From positions 830,001 to 894,000 of the forward strand of contig NZ_JAUSYV010000001.1 in the NCBI RefSeq assembly GCF_030817055.1: DNA of 64,000 nt. The letters are read 5' to 3'. How positions within the stretch are numbered: position 1 is the stretch's first letter; each line of letters opens with the position of its first letter. A program made the translations under genes and the position numbers. Origin of the DNA: Bacillus sp. V2I10 (GTDB lineage Bacteria; Bacillota; Bacilli; Bacillales; Bacillaceae). Of this stretch, positions 33,836 through 42,441 are shown piece after piece. The notes beneath the pieces are model-generated. The model was not told the DNA's origin. It did no database searches and was given only the letters and a program-made list of their open reading frames with translations.

Positions 33836-34817
33836 AGATAAAACGATTCTGGTTACAGGTGGAACTGGGTCTTGGGGCCACGAATTAACAAGGAAACTAT
33901 TAACCTACCAACCAAAAGAAATTCGTATTTTTTCTCGTAATGAGTTCTCTCAAGTATTGATGCGGAGAACATTTAATAATAATTCTTGCATCAAATATAT
34001 TATAGGTGATGTTAGAGATTTTGAAGCGGTAAATGAAGCTTGTCAACAGGTTGATTATGTTTTTCACCTAGCTGCACTTAAACACGTGCCTGTATGTGAA
34101 GATTATCCACAAGAAGCGTTAAAAACGAATGTACTGGGCACAGAAAATATCATCCGGGCCAGTATCTTACAAAAGGTGAAAAAGGTCATTGATGTTTCCA
34201 GTGATAAGGCGGTAGATCCGATTAACTTTTACGGAATGACAAAAGCGATTGGTGAAAAATTGATGATCAGGGCCAATCATCTTAGCGATTACACCCGATT
34301 TGTTTGTATTAGGGGCGGTAACGTGCTCGGAACGAACGGAAGTGTAGTCCCTCTTTTCAAAAAGCAGATTTTGGAAACAAATGGTGTTACCATTACTCAT
34401 AAAGATATGACTCGTTTCTTTCTAACCGTATCAGAAGCGATTGACTTACTTTTACAAGCATCAACCGCTGCAATTGGCGGAGAAACGTTTGTTATGAAGA
34501 TGAATGCTTGTCTTATCACTGATCTAGCAAATGTCCTAGGTGAGCATCTATTGAAAAAAACGATCGCACATAAGGAGGTTGGGATACGGCCCGGGGAAAA
34601 GCTTCATGAGGTTCTTGTTTCGATAGCCGAATCACCTTATACCTATCAATTCAGCGATCAATATTTTGTCATTCTTCCTTCGCACACTTCTCCTGAACTC
34701 TATAAGCACTATCAACATCTTCCCAAAGTTTCCTTTCAAAAATACCAATCTGATGATGATCTCATGAACTCCGAAAACATCACTAGTCTTTTGAAAAGGG
34801 GAGGAGTTTTAGATTGA
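33828..34817 (+). CDS. UDP-GlcNAc 4,6-dehydratase family protein (5-inverting type, CapE/PseB-like)
   Basis: This 329-residue extended SDR enzyme has NAD-binding TGGTGSWGHELTRKLL, GDVRDFEAV, FHLAALKHVPVCEDYPQEALKTNVLGT, the SSDKAVDPINFYGMTK active-site segment (Tyr and Lys of YxxxK) and RPGEKLHE. This matches Polysacc_synt_2 dehydratases that start deoxy-amino-sugar synthesis. CapE itself has Met where this protein has Tyr, so in that respect it is closer to PseB. Ribosome site TAGGAGG. It overlaps both neighbours, forming a tight three-gene unit with the 2-epimerase and reductase. Confidence 0.82.
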   Translation: MFKDKTILVTGGTGSWGHELTRKLLTYQPKEIRIFSRNEFSQVLMRRTFNNNSCIKYIIGDVRDFEAVNEACQQVDYVFHLAALKHVPVCEDYPQEALKTNVLGTENIIRASILQKVKKVIDVSSDKAVDPINFYGMTKAIGEKLMIRANHLSDYTRFVCIRGGNVLGTNGSVVPLFKKQILETNGVTITHKDMTRFFLTVSEAIDLLLQASTAAIGGETFVMKMNACLITDLANVLGEHLLKKTIAHKEVGIRPGEKLHEVLVSIAESPYTYQFSDQYFVILPSHTSPELYKHYQHLPKVSFQKYQSDDDLMNSENITSLLKRGGVLD

Positions 34818-35668
34818 AGGTTCTTGTTTTAGGCGGTAACGGTATGGCGGGGCATATGATAAAAGATTATTTGACTGAAGCTACTTCTTATGAAATCTAC
34901 TATACCATCAGGGGAAATTCAGAGGAAGAGCGGTGTTTTACTTTAGACGTGTTAGATGAGCAAAGTGTGGAAGCATTGTTAAAACAGCTAAAGCCTGATC
35001 TCGTCATTAATACGACCGGCTTGTTGAATGACAATGCTGCCAGTCTCTTCATGGAGGCCATTTATGTAAACAGTCTCTTTCCGCATAAATTATCCCTATA
35101 CGGCCGACAGTATGGTTTTAAGGTTATTCATATCAGTACGGACTGCGTTTTTTCTGGGGATAGAGGTGACTATACGGAAAATGAACGTAAAGACGGAACG
35201 TCCGTTTACGCAAAAACGAAAAGCCTAGGAGAGATTATAGACAATAGCAATATTACGATTCGAACATCCATCATTGGTCCGGAACTTAAAAAAGAGGGAA
35301 CTGGACTCTTTCATTGGTTTATGCACCAGTCAGGGGAAATATTAGGATACCAGAGTGTTTATTGGAATGGTGTCACAACTCTAGAACTGGCTAAAGCGAT
35401 AGAATGGCTCATACCTCGCAGCATCAGCGGACTGGTTCAACTTACAGGAGCTAAGAAAATATCAAAATTTGAACTGTTAAATCTTATTAAAAAAGAATTT
35501 AAACGGGATTCTATAGTGATTAAAGCATATGATCAAGTCAAATCAGACAAGAGTCTATTAAATACAAGATCTGATTTTTTATATAAGGCATCCTCATATT
35601 CACAAATGCTGGCAGAATTAAAAGGATGGATGGATTCCAGAAAAAAGGGAATCTACCAATATACGTGA
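34814..35668 (+). CDS. RmlD-like SDR reductase (UDP-4-keto-sugar reductase)
   Basis: This 284-residue protein has N-terminal VLGGNGMAGHM, INTTGLLND, HISTDCVFSGDRGDYTE and the YAKTK (YxxxK) catalytic pair, typical of dTDP-4-dehydrorhamnose-reductase-like enzymes. It lacks the C-terminal cupin domain of CapF/FnlB reductases, which argues for the WbvR-type route (UDP-L-RhaNAc, then L-QuiNAc) instead of L-FucNAc; this is inference. TTG start at 34814 after GGGGAGGAG, overlapping the dehydratase stop by 4 bp. Confidence 0.78.
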   Translation: MKVLVLGGNGMAGHMIKDYLTEATSYEIYYTIRGNSEEERCFTLDVLDEQSVEALLKQLKPDLVINTTGLLNDNAASLFMEAIYVNSLFPHKLSLYGRQYGFKVIHISTDCVFSGDRGDYTENERKDGTSVYAKTKSLGEIIDNSNITIRTSIIGPELKKEGTGLFHWFMHQSGEILGYQSVYWNGVTTLELAKAIEWLIPRSISGLVQLTGAKKISKFELLNLIKKEFKRDSIVIKAYDQVKSDKSLLNTRSDFLYKASSYSQMLAELKGWMDSRKKGIYQYT

Positions 35669-35711
35669 CGATGACGAACACAAGAAGACATTTTAGAAAG
35701 GGAATTTTTTT

Positions 35712-36557
35712 ATGGCCAATCATGATCAAGTTAATTTGCGTTACTATGGATTAATTAATACGGAGGAGTCCCATAAGGCTACACAATTTAGAGTGCATTG
35801 GATGTGTAAACAGGCTGCAGGTAAAAAGGTACTGGATATAGGATGCAGCCAAGGAATCACCTCTATTTTACTAGGAAGAGAAGGTTTTGATGTTACAGGG
35901 GTAGATCTTGAGGAAACAAGTATCAATTATGCGAATGAAGAGTTAAAAAAGGAATCGAAACTTGTCCAAGACAAAGTGAAATTTCTCTTGCATGATGCTA
36001 CCACATTAGATAAAAGTCTTGGGAAATTTGATACCGTTATTTTAGGGGAGGTACTTGAGCACTTTTCTCATCCCCATAAAATTTTAAAAAGAGTCCATCT
36101 TTCTCTTAATGATAAAGGACGTGTCCTTGTCACAGTTCCCTTTGGTTTACACCCTTTTCACGACCATAAGCAAACGTTTTACATTGGAAATCTAGCGTAT
36201 CTTCTTGATCTCTATTTTGAAGAAATAAAGATTGAGGTTCATTATAAATATATTTGCTATGTCGGACGGAATAGAGAACGAATCAAATCTAATTTTGAAA
36301 TTGAATATACACCGGAGCAGCTTAAAAAATGGATAAAATTAGATGAGGAGAACTTCCTTCAGATCGAGAAGAAAAATGAGAAATTGTTTAAAGACAGAAA
36401 ACAGCGTTTGGAAGTAAAAGAAAATCAAATTAAAGAGATGCAAAAGCGCATAGAACAGATGAATAAACAATTAGACTTATTTACATTACAACAAAAAAAA
36501 ATAAAAGATATGTCTATAAGTAAAGAAGAGGCCAATTGTGACTCTGAAAAAAATTAG
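35712..36557 (+). CDS. SAM-dependent methyltransferase with C-terminal coiled coil
   Basis: This 281-residue protein has a class I methyltransferase domain at about 20-190: motif I VLDIGCSQGITSILLGREG, the acidic VTGVDLEE, FDTVILGEVLEHFSHP and VLVTVPFG. From about residue 200 the protein becomes charged and helical, with a heptad-rich stretch (RLEVKENQIKEMQKRIEQMN) predicted to form a coiled coil. Such tails in glycan clusters can act as length-setting or oligomerising elements (WbdD is a known case), but that is only an analogy. It lies 43 bp after the reductase, with GAAAGGGA upstream. Confidence 0.8.
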   Translation: MANHDQVNLRYYGLINTEESHKATQFRVHWMCKQAAGKKVLDIGCSQGITSILLGREGFDVTGVDLEETSINYANEELKKESKLVQDKVKFLLHDATTLDKSLGKFDTVILGEVLEHFSHPHKILKRVHLSLNDKGRVLVTVPFGLHPFHDHKQTFYIGNLAYLLDLYFEEIKIEVHYKYICYVGRNRERIKSNFEIEYTPEQLKKWIKLDEENFLQIEKKNEKLFKDRKQRLEVKENQIKEMQKRIEQMNKQLDLFTLQQKKIKDMSISKEEANCDSEKN

Positions 36558-36582
36558 ATGCGAAATTAATAGGATTTTGAAA

Positions 36583-36681
36583 ATGCAAAAACCAATTGAA
36601 CTGTTTGCCGTGCAGCTGAAAAAAGATGCTGATTTTGATAGAAACTTAAAAATCTTTATCATGCCAATATGTTCAAATTAG
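36583..36681 (+). pseudogene. Gene fragment (32 codons)
   Basis: The ORF starts MQKPIELFAVQLKKDADFD and stops after 32 codons. It has no good ribosome site and occupies the gap between the methyltransferase and the next glycosyltransferase. Probably the remains of a deleted gene; family not recognised. Confidence 0.35.
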
Positions 36682-36761
36682 ATCATCAGACTAAATTAGT
36701 TTCTGATTTTAATTGAACAGCAGATGAATTTTTTCTTGAAAGTAGATTATTCCTGGAACTT

Positions 36762-36804
36762 GTCTTCTTCTATCAACATAAAATGATAGTAAGAAGACAT
36801 TTTT
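36762..36804 (+). terminator. Terminator inside the glycan island
   Basis: GTCTTCTT-C-TATCA / TGATA-G-T-AAGAAGAC long stem with a short loop, followed by ATTTTT. It separates the nucleotide-sugar/methyltransferase unit from the GT2 gene. Confidence 0.88.
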
Positions 36805-36846
36805 AAATAATTGAAAATGAAAATGAACATAGTGAGGTGAAACATA

Positions 36847-37626
36847 ATGAAATATACAATAGTCATACCTGTTTATAATAAAGAGGCTCATTTATATAAA
36901 GCAATTCAAAGTGCCTTTAATCAATCTCTTCCCCCTGCCTCCATTATCGTGATAGATGATTGTTCTACAGATAATTCCATGATGAAAATAAAAGATTTCG
37001 TTCAAGATTCCCGGCTTAAAATTATCCAATTAAAGAAGAATTCAGGGATATCCAAAGTATTGAATGAAGCTTTGAAACACATCAAAACACCATATTTCAT
37101 TCAATTGGATGGCGATGATTGGCTGGAGCGTTTTGCAGCAGAGAGGCTTGTAACTGCCATGCACAAAAATCCGTCCGCCGCTTTTGCTTTTGGAGATCAT
37201 AGACTATGGCAATATAATCAGCGTAATGAATTAGTTTTTATCCAAAACTTGATTCAGCCTGTATATGCGAGTAAATATGATTTCTTATTAAAGCTGGGAT
37301 ATATGGTAAATCCGCGCTGTTACAGAACTTCATGTATTCGCCATGTTGGCGGGTGGATAACGGATGATCCATGGGATGGCAGATACTTTGAAGATGCTAG
37401 AATGATTATTCGTTTGGCTGAACAATTTGCCTGGATTCATATTAATGAAGTTCTCCACAATGTGCTGATTGATTATGAGAAAGCCGAAAAAAAGTACCCA
37501 ATGTACAGCTATTTAAGGCGATCTTTTTATGAAGAGATGATAAGAAGATGGGGAAATGAATACACACCAGTATGGAAAACCCATTCCAATCAAATTGTTT
37601 ATCTTGAAAGATTAGTTAAGAAATAA
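36847..37626 (+). CDS. Family 2 glycosyltransferase
   Basis: This 259-residue GT-A enzyme has N-terminal TIVIPVYNKEAHLYKAIQS, IVIDDCSTDNS, and the metal-binding DxD in IQLDGDDWLE (about residues 90-99). A NPRCYRTSCIRHVGGW acceptor-side loop follows. There are no transmembrane segments, so it is cytoplasmic or peripheral. Ribosome site GTGAGGTG. It is flanked by terminators on both sides and is probably monocistronic. Donor sugar unknown. Confidence 0.88.
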   Translation: MKYTIVIPVYNKEAHLYKAIQSAFNQSLPPASIIVIDDCSTDNSMMKIKDFVQDSRLKIIQLKKNSGISKVLNEALKHIKTPYFIQLDGDDWLERFAAERLVTAMHKNPSAAFAFGDHRLWQYNQRNELVFIQNLIQPVYASKYDFLLKLGYMVNPRCYRTSCIRHVGGWITDDPWDGRYFEDARMIIRLAEQFAWIHINEVLHNVLIDYEKAEKKYPMYSYLRRSFYEEMIRRWGNEYTPVWKTHSNQIVYLERLVKK

Positions 37627-37655
37627 AAAGAATTAATGTGACTTAACCTTACCTG

Positions 37656-37680
37656 AAAAGTACGTTTTAACGTACTTTTC
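37656..37680 (+). terminator. Terminator after the GT2 gene
   Basis: AAAAGTACGTT-TT-AACGTACTTTT perfect dyad ending in T4. Confidence 0.85.
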
Positions 37681-37887
37681 TAGTTTGGATGAATCCTAAA
37701 ATTGTTTATCGCAGTTGAAAATTAAGGTATTGCCCTCTTGCATTACTTACTGATTCTATGAAAAATCTATGAAAAAACAAGTGTTCAAAAAATAAATAAA
37801 ATTATATTAGCTCCTTTAAAAAATGGTAGAACCTTTTAATAGAAACTTTCATATATTATTAATAAATAAATAGTAAGGAGCAAATGA

Positions 37888-38646
37888 ATGAAAAAACTAC
37901 CAAAAGTGCTGTTGCTGGGTATTCCAGAATGCGGTGTTTCTACTTTGAATGAAATTGTGCATAGAATACCTTTTTTACGTTCAGGAAAATGGTTAAACCA
38001 ATGGGAAGAAGAAGTTTGCGGGGCTTTGAAAGGATTGAATTCAGGAGAAGTTTGGACAGGATACGTTTACTACAGTGGGGAAGTGATGCGGTATTTAGAA
38101 GATAATCAAATCCGGAGAATTTTTATCTATAGGGATCCAAGAGATATGATATTGTCTTATCTGTTTTACATTTTAAATGACGATAAACATATCCATCATA
38201 AGTATTTCACTGAGCATTTAGACTGCTTGGATGAACAAATAAAAAAAATGATAACCGGTTTTTATGAATCCGGAACGATTGCCAAGCAGTACGGTCAGGA
38301 GGCAATTGGATACGGAAGTATGAATGACCATTACCTCCCATATTTAAGGTGGCTGGAAGATCCAAATACTTGTGTGATCCGCTATGAGAATCTAATTGAT
38401 GATAATTCCAAATCCAGTGAGTTGAATAAAATAATCGATTATTTATGGGAAGACATCAAAGAGGAAGGTTTTTCGAAGGAGGATTATTTAAGACTATTCG
38501 AGGATGCTCAATTTTATAAAAATATAAAAAAAGATACTTCCAATGAATGGGTAAAATATTTTTCGGAGGAAATTAAAGAGATATTCAAGGAAGAAGCAGG
38601 AGAACTATTAATCTATTTAGGATATGAAAGTGACCTTAAGTGGTAA
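37888..38646 (+). CDS. Sulfotransferase-family protein
   Basis: This 252-residue protein has the N-terminal KVLLLGIPECGVSTL (residues 6-20) in the place of the 5'-phosphosulfate loop, and IFIYRDPRDMILSYLFY (78-94), a good match to the 3'-phosphate-binding motif with its Arg and Ser. These suggest PAPS-dependent sulfation of a glycan or other acceptor. The 5' loop lacks the usual Lys-x-Gly-Thr-Thr pattern, so activity is uncertain. AGTAAGGAG ribosome site. It lies 36 bp before the GT4 gene and is probably cotranscribed. No PAPS-synthesis genes lie in the window. Confidence 0.72.
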   Translation: MKKLPKVLLLGIPECGVSTLNEIVHRIPFLRSGKWLNQWEEEVCGALKGLNSGEVWTGYVYYSGEVMRYLEDNQIRRIFIYRDPRDMILSYLFYILNDDKHIHHKYFTEHLDCLDEQIKKMITGFYESGTIAKQYGQEAIGYGSMNDHYLPYLRWLEDPNTCVIRYENLIDDNSKSSELNKIIDYLWEDIKEEGFSKEDYLRLFEDAQFYKNIKKDTSNEWVKYFSEEIKEIFKEEAGELLIYLGYESDLKW

Positions 38647-38681
38647 TGCCGGAAGCATTATATAAGAAAGGGTTGGTTTAA

Positions 38682-40118
38682 ATGAAAATTCTTCTAGCTA
38701 CTTTTTGGACATATCCTCAACTAAGCGGTGTGAACACGTATATCACATTACTTCGGGAAATACTGGAACAAAATGATCACAAAGTGGACATACTTGCACA
38801 AAAACCAAATTCGGATAATTATTATTTGATAAGCAGGGACGAAGTAATTAACGGAAAATCCGCTCCAAAAGCAAAAATTATGGATTTTGTTTCCCCTTTA
38901 ATGAGAGGCTATTACCATCAACAATTGCCTTATGTTGATCAATGGGTCCATTGGCAGGAAATTGAACGTTACACCTTTGAATTGTCTGCTTCGTTATTTG
39001 ATTTGAGTCAATACGATCTTATTCACTCACAGGATGTAATAACATCAAGGGCAATATCCAGAGTCAAACCAGATCATGTTCCGCTGGTGGCCACTATTCA
39101 TGGCTTACTTGCTAAAGAAATGATCGTAAATGAAGATATTTTAAGTGAGAATAGAAAATTGGCAAAGAAGTGGAATCACTACCTTTCAGTAAAAGAGTAC
39201 CTCGGTGTATCCTCTGCAGATCACGTAATCATTCCCTCACAATGGCTTGCAAAGCAATTAAGCAGTGAAAATATTGGCGCTCATTATAATAAGATGAACA
39301 TAATACCCTATGGAATGGATATATCTTCTTTTCTGCAAAAGATGAATGATGAACCTTCCCCAAAAACTCCTGAACTAAGTGAAAATATACAATTTATTAT
39401 TTCTTGCCCTGCACGATTAGTGACTCTCAAAGGTCATCAAACGCTTATCGATTCTTTGAGTATTATAAAAGAAAAACGAAGTGATTTTGTCTGCTGGTTT
39501 ATAGGGGATGGTGAACTGGAAAACGAACTCAAGAGATATGCAAAAGAGAAAGGATTATCCGAAATAATCTTCTTTTTGGGTGAAAGGAAAGACGTACCTG
39601 CTCTATTAAATAAAACAGATATAGTTGTTCTGCCTTCTTTACAGGACAATCTCCCATTTGCCATCATGGAAGCGCAGGCTGCGGGGAAGCCTGTTGCCGC
39701 TTCGGAGGTTGGGGGCATTCCAGAGATGATTACTCATAAAGAAACAGGCCTTTTGTTTGAAAAAAGAAACAGTCTGCAGCTGGCAGAAAGCATCCTTGAG
39801 CTTTTGGATGATTCCGCTCTTCGCACAAAATTAAAAAATAATTCAAAAAAATCAAGTGAAATAAAGTGGTCCGTTCAAACGAAATATCAATCCACAATTA
39901 ACATCTATAATCAAGCAATAGCGTCTGTAAATGCCCAAAGTAATCTGATTGATAAAGTAGAAAACAAAAGAAATAACCCAGAAAGTATTTTTATGTTTGA
40001 AGTGAATGTTCCTTTATACACCAAAGTCTGGAAGGAGATTTCAAAAAATCTTCCTGCAAACTATACTATTCCAGATTTAGAAATTAATATGTCTCTTTCA
40101 GATAAAAATAGTAGCTGA
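38682..40118 (+). CDS. Family 4 glycosyltransferase with C-terminal extension
   Basis: This 478-residue GT-B enzyme has an N-terminal donor-free domain (YPQLSGVNTYITLLREIL), a C-terminal domain with CPARLVTLKGHQTLIDSL, FIGDGELENELKRYAKEKG and the nucleotide-sugar binding E-x7-E region PFAIMEAQAAGKPVAASEVGGIPEMI. About 70 further residues after the GT-B fold (from about 405) are polar, Asn-rich and unassigned. Ribosome site AAGAAAGGG. It ends in a dyad shared with the convergent DMT transporter. Confidence 0.88.
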   Translation: MKILLATFWTYPQLSGVNTYITLLREILEQNDHKVDILAQKPNSDNYYLISRDEVINGKSAPKAKIMDFVSPLMRGYYHQQLPYVDQWVHWQEIERYTFELSASLFDLSQYDLIHSQDVITSRAISRVKPDHVPLVATIHGLLAKEMIVNEDILSENRKLAKKWNHYLSVKEYLGVSSADHVIIPSQWLAKQLSSENIGAHYNKMNIIPYGMDISSFLQKMNDEPSPKTPELSENIQFIISCPARLVTLKGHQTLIDSLSIIKEKRSDFVCWFIGDGELENELKRYAKEKGLSEIIFFLGERKDVPALLNKTDIVVLPSLQDNLPFAIMEAQAAGKPVAASEVGGIPEMITHKETGLLFEKRNSLQLAESILELLDDSALRTKLKNNSKKSSEIKWSVQTKYQSTINIYNQAIASVNAQSNLIDKVENKRNNPESIFMFEVNVPLYTKVWKEISKNLPANYTIPDLEINMSLSDKNSS

Positions 40119-40146
40119 TTGGACCCGGGGCTTCTAAACCTGAGAT

Positions 40147-40171
40147 AAAAAAAGAAATGTTTCTTTTTTGT
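40147..40171. terminator. Bidirectional terminator
   Basis: AAAAAAGAAA-TG-TTTCTTTTTT between the convergent GT4 and DMT-transporter genes; either strand has a T-rich tail. Confidence 0.75.
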
Positions 40172-40172
40172 G

Positions 40173-41096
40173 CTACCTAGGTGAAGAAGCTTCGTTTTGC
40201 TTATGACGATACCTGAATTCTTCATAAGCTCCTGATCCTAAAATGACGCCAGTAACAATGAAGCAAAGTCCAACTAAATGAGAAGGCAAAATGGCTTCTT
40301 TTAAAATAAGAGCCGATCCTGCAAGAGCAAAAAATGTGCTCAGATTCATAAAGATGGATGTTTCTGCAGGCCCAACCATTCCAATCGCAAAATTATATGT
40401 CATATGCCCGATTGCGGTTGCAAGAATGGCTGATGCGAAAAAGACTCCCCATACAGCAGGTGTTCCATGAAAGAGGCTCTTTATTCCTTCAGGTTCAGTA
40501 AACAAACTGATGACAAATAGAATCATTGAGCCGAAGAAAAGCATATAGCCTGTCATTAAGCGCGGATCAAGTGTCCGGCACGCTTTTTTAATAATAATGA
40601 AGCTGCAGGCCTGTGTGAAAATGGATATGAAGATGTAGATATCTCCTGCATTTATGCTGCTAATGCCTTTGCTTCCTGCTAAAATGGTAAATCCTACTCC
40701 AGTCAGTCCCAGCACAAAACCTGTAAATCGTATGACTGTCAGTCTTTGTTTCAGAAAGAGAATGGATAAGATGGCTGTAAGCATAGGACCAAGGCCAAGT
40801 ATCAAGCCTCCATTTGTAGAAGTGGTCATTGTCAGTCCTACTGAAAGGAAATAGTGATGGCACACAACGTTCAGCAGGCCGCCGCCTGCAATATACATTG
40901 TTTCCTTGGCAGTCGGTTTGCGAAGAAGTTTTAAAAAAGATAAGATAATGAGTACACAAATACTTGCTGTGAAAATTCGTACGGCTGTTACCGTAACGGG
41001 CATAAAGCTTTCAACGATGATTTTGAGTAAAGGCACGTTAAGTCCCCATATGAGCATAACACCGATCAAGATAAGATAGATGCGCGTGTTTTTCAA
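40173..41096 (-). CDS. EamA/DMT family transporter
   Basis: This 307-residue protein has ten predicted hydrophobic helices in two EamA repeats (about 5-140 and 150-290). It has N-terminal LIGVMLIWGLNVPLLKI, the conserved LSVGLTMTTSTNGGLILGLGPM and, in the second half, LMTGYMLFFGSM and AETSIFMNLSTFFALAGSALIL. The DMT superfamily exports metabolites and amino acids; the substrate cannot be inferred. TTG start, with AAGGGA upstream. Transcribed away from secG, it forms the boundary between the glycan island and the conserved secG block. Confidence 0.88.
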   Translation of the reverse strand: MKNTRIYLILIGVMLIWGLNVPLLKIIVESFMPVTVTAVRIFTASICVLIILSFLKLLRKPTAKETMYIAGGGLLNVVCHHYFLSVGLTMTTSTNGGLILGLGPMLTAILSILFLKQRLTVIRFTGFVLGLTGVGFTILAGSKGISSINAGDIYIFISIFTQACSFIIIKKACRTLDPRLMTGYMLFFGSMILFVISLFTEPEGIKSLFHGTPAVWGVFFASAILATAIGHMTYNFAIGMVGPAETSIFMNLSTFFALAGSALILKEAILPSHLVGLCFIVTGVILGSGAYEEFRYRHKQNEASSPR

Positions 41097-41278
41097 GGTT
41101 TTCCCTTCTTTCTGCCAAACTATCTAAGTAGCATATCATATAGGAAGCTTTTCCCTCAAAAGAATTGTTTCGCGAGGCTAAGAATTAAGATTGGACATAC
41201 ATTCGAATGATAGTGACATTTGGCCTTCAATATGGTAAATTGAAAATAATGCTAACCGGGTTTTAGGAGGTGTCGTCC

Positions 41279-41512
41279 ATGCACATTTTATTAATCACAT
41301 TACTTGTCATTGTAAGTATTGCACTTATTACTGTTGTTTTACTTCAGTCAGGCAAAAGTGCTGGTTTATCAGGTGCTATCTCCGGAGGAGCTGAACAGCT
41401 TTTCGGAAAACAAAAAGCACGCGGAATGGATTTGGTGCTTCATCGTGCGACAGTCGTGTTATCAGTACTCTTTTTTATACTGACGATTGCGGTTTCGTAC
41501 GCTGGATTTTAA
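41279..41512 (+). CDS. secG: Preprotein translocase subunit SecG
   Basis: This 77-residue protein has two transmembrane helices (about 2-23 and 53-75) separated by the conserved cytoplasmic GAISGGAEQLFGKQKARG loop. It is the accessory subunit of SecYEG. The ATG at 41279 is used, with TAGGAGGTG eight bases before; a GTG at 41270 coincides with that ribosome site and is rejected. Gene order secG-est-rnr-smpB-ssrA is as in B. subtilis. Confidence 0.96.
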   Translation: MHILLITLLVIVSIALITVVLLQSGKSAGLSGAISGGAEQLFGKQKARGMDLVLHRATVVLSVLFFILTIAVSYAGF

Positions 41513-41531
41513 TAAATGACATTGATCGAAC

Positions 41532-41558
41532 GGGGGTCTGATTCTTATCAGACTCCCT
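41532..41558 (+). terminator. Terminator after secG
   Basis: GGGGTCTGAT-TCTT-ATCAGACTCCC stem (one G-U) followed by TTTTG. Confidence 0.88.
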
Positions 41559-41603
41559 TTTGTCATTTATCCAGAATCCCTTAGAATCAACATTTTTGCC
41601 CTT

Positions 41604-41623
41604 TAATCAAACGTTTGTTTAAA
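41604..41623. promoter_or_regulatory. Operator-like dyad upstream of est (second copy)
   Basis: taatcaaacgtttgtttaaa, identical over 20 bases to the element at 2664-2683 upstream of hisZ. Here it lies in the 165-bp secG-est gap, about 55 bp before the est start. Confidence 0.6.
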
Positions 41624-41677
41624 TAGAACAGATGATGGAACCTTATAAATAGATACTTACATAAAAGGAGTTTTAAA

Positions 41678-42421
41678 ATGAAGAGAGTATGGCCAAAACC
41701 ATTTACATTTGAAGGCGGAGACCGTGCCGTCCTGCTTCTACACGGTTTTACAGGCAATACAGCTGACGTGAGGATGCTTGGACGCTATTTGAATGAGAGA
41801 GGATATACCTGCCATGCACCTCAATACAAAGGCCATGGCGTACCGCCTGAAGAGCTTGTGCACACTGGTCCTGAAGATTGGTGGAAGGACGTGATGGACG
41901 GCTATAATCTGCTGAAAGAGCGGGGGCATAAATCGATCGCGGTTGCCGGTTTATCCCTTGGCGGTGTGTTTTCTGTCAAATTGGGTTACACTGTACCTGT
42001 AAAGGGTATTGTTCCGATGTGCGCCCCTATGTATATCAAGAGTGAAGAAGTGATGTACAAGGGGATTTTAGAGTATGCCCGCAACTTTAAGAAATTCGAA
42101 GGAAAATCAGAAGCAGAAATCAAAGAGGAAATGAAGCAATTTGAAAAAACGCCGATGAATACACTGAGGGCTCTTCAGGAACTGATTGCAGATGTAAGGA
42201 ATAATGTGGATATGGTTTATTCACCGGCATTTGTCGCTCAAGCGAGACATGACCACATGATTAATACAGATAGTGCAAATATTATTTATAACGAAGTAGA
42301 ATCTGATAACAAGCATTTAAAATGGTACGAAGAATCTGGACATGTCATCACACTGGATAAAGAGCGCGATCAGCTCCATGCAGATGTGCATGAGTTTTTA
42401 GAAAGTCTTGATTGGCAATAA
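41678..42421 (+). CDS. est: Carboxylesterase (Est30/YvaK-like)
   Basis: This 247-residue alpha/beta hydrolase has oxyanion-loop LLHGFTGN, nucleophile Ser93 in GLSLGG, an Asp region (QARHDHMINTDSA) and catalytic His in EESGHVITLD near residue 223. Length and motifs match Geobacillus Est30, which hydrolyses short and medium acyl esters. The natural substrate is not known. The ribosome site AAAGGAG lies upstream of the ATG. It is 20 bp before rnr and probably cotranscribed. Confidence 0.94.
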   Translation: MKRVWPKPFTFEGGDRAVLLLHGFTGNTADVRMLGRYLNERGYTCHAPQYKGHGVPPEELVHTGPEDWWKDVMDGYNLLKERGHKSIAVAGLSLGGVFSVKLGYTVPVKGIVPMCAPMYIKSEEVMYKGILEYARNFKKFEGKSEAEIKEEMKQFEKTPMNTLRALQELIADVRNNVDMVYSPAFVAQARHDHMINTDSANIIYNEVESDNKHLKWYEESGHVITLDKERDQLHADVHEFLESLDWQ

Positions 42422-42441
42422 TCCCAAAAGGAGGGACGCAA

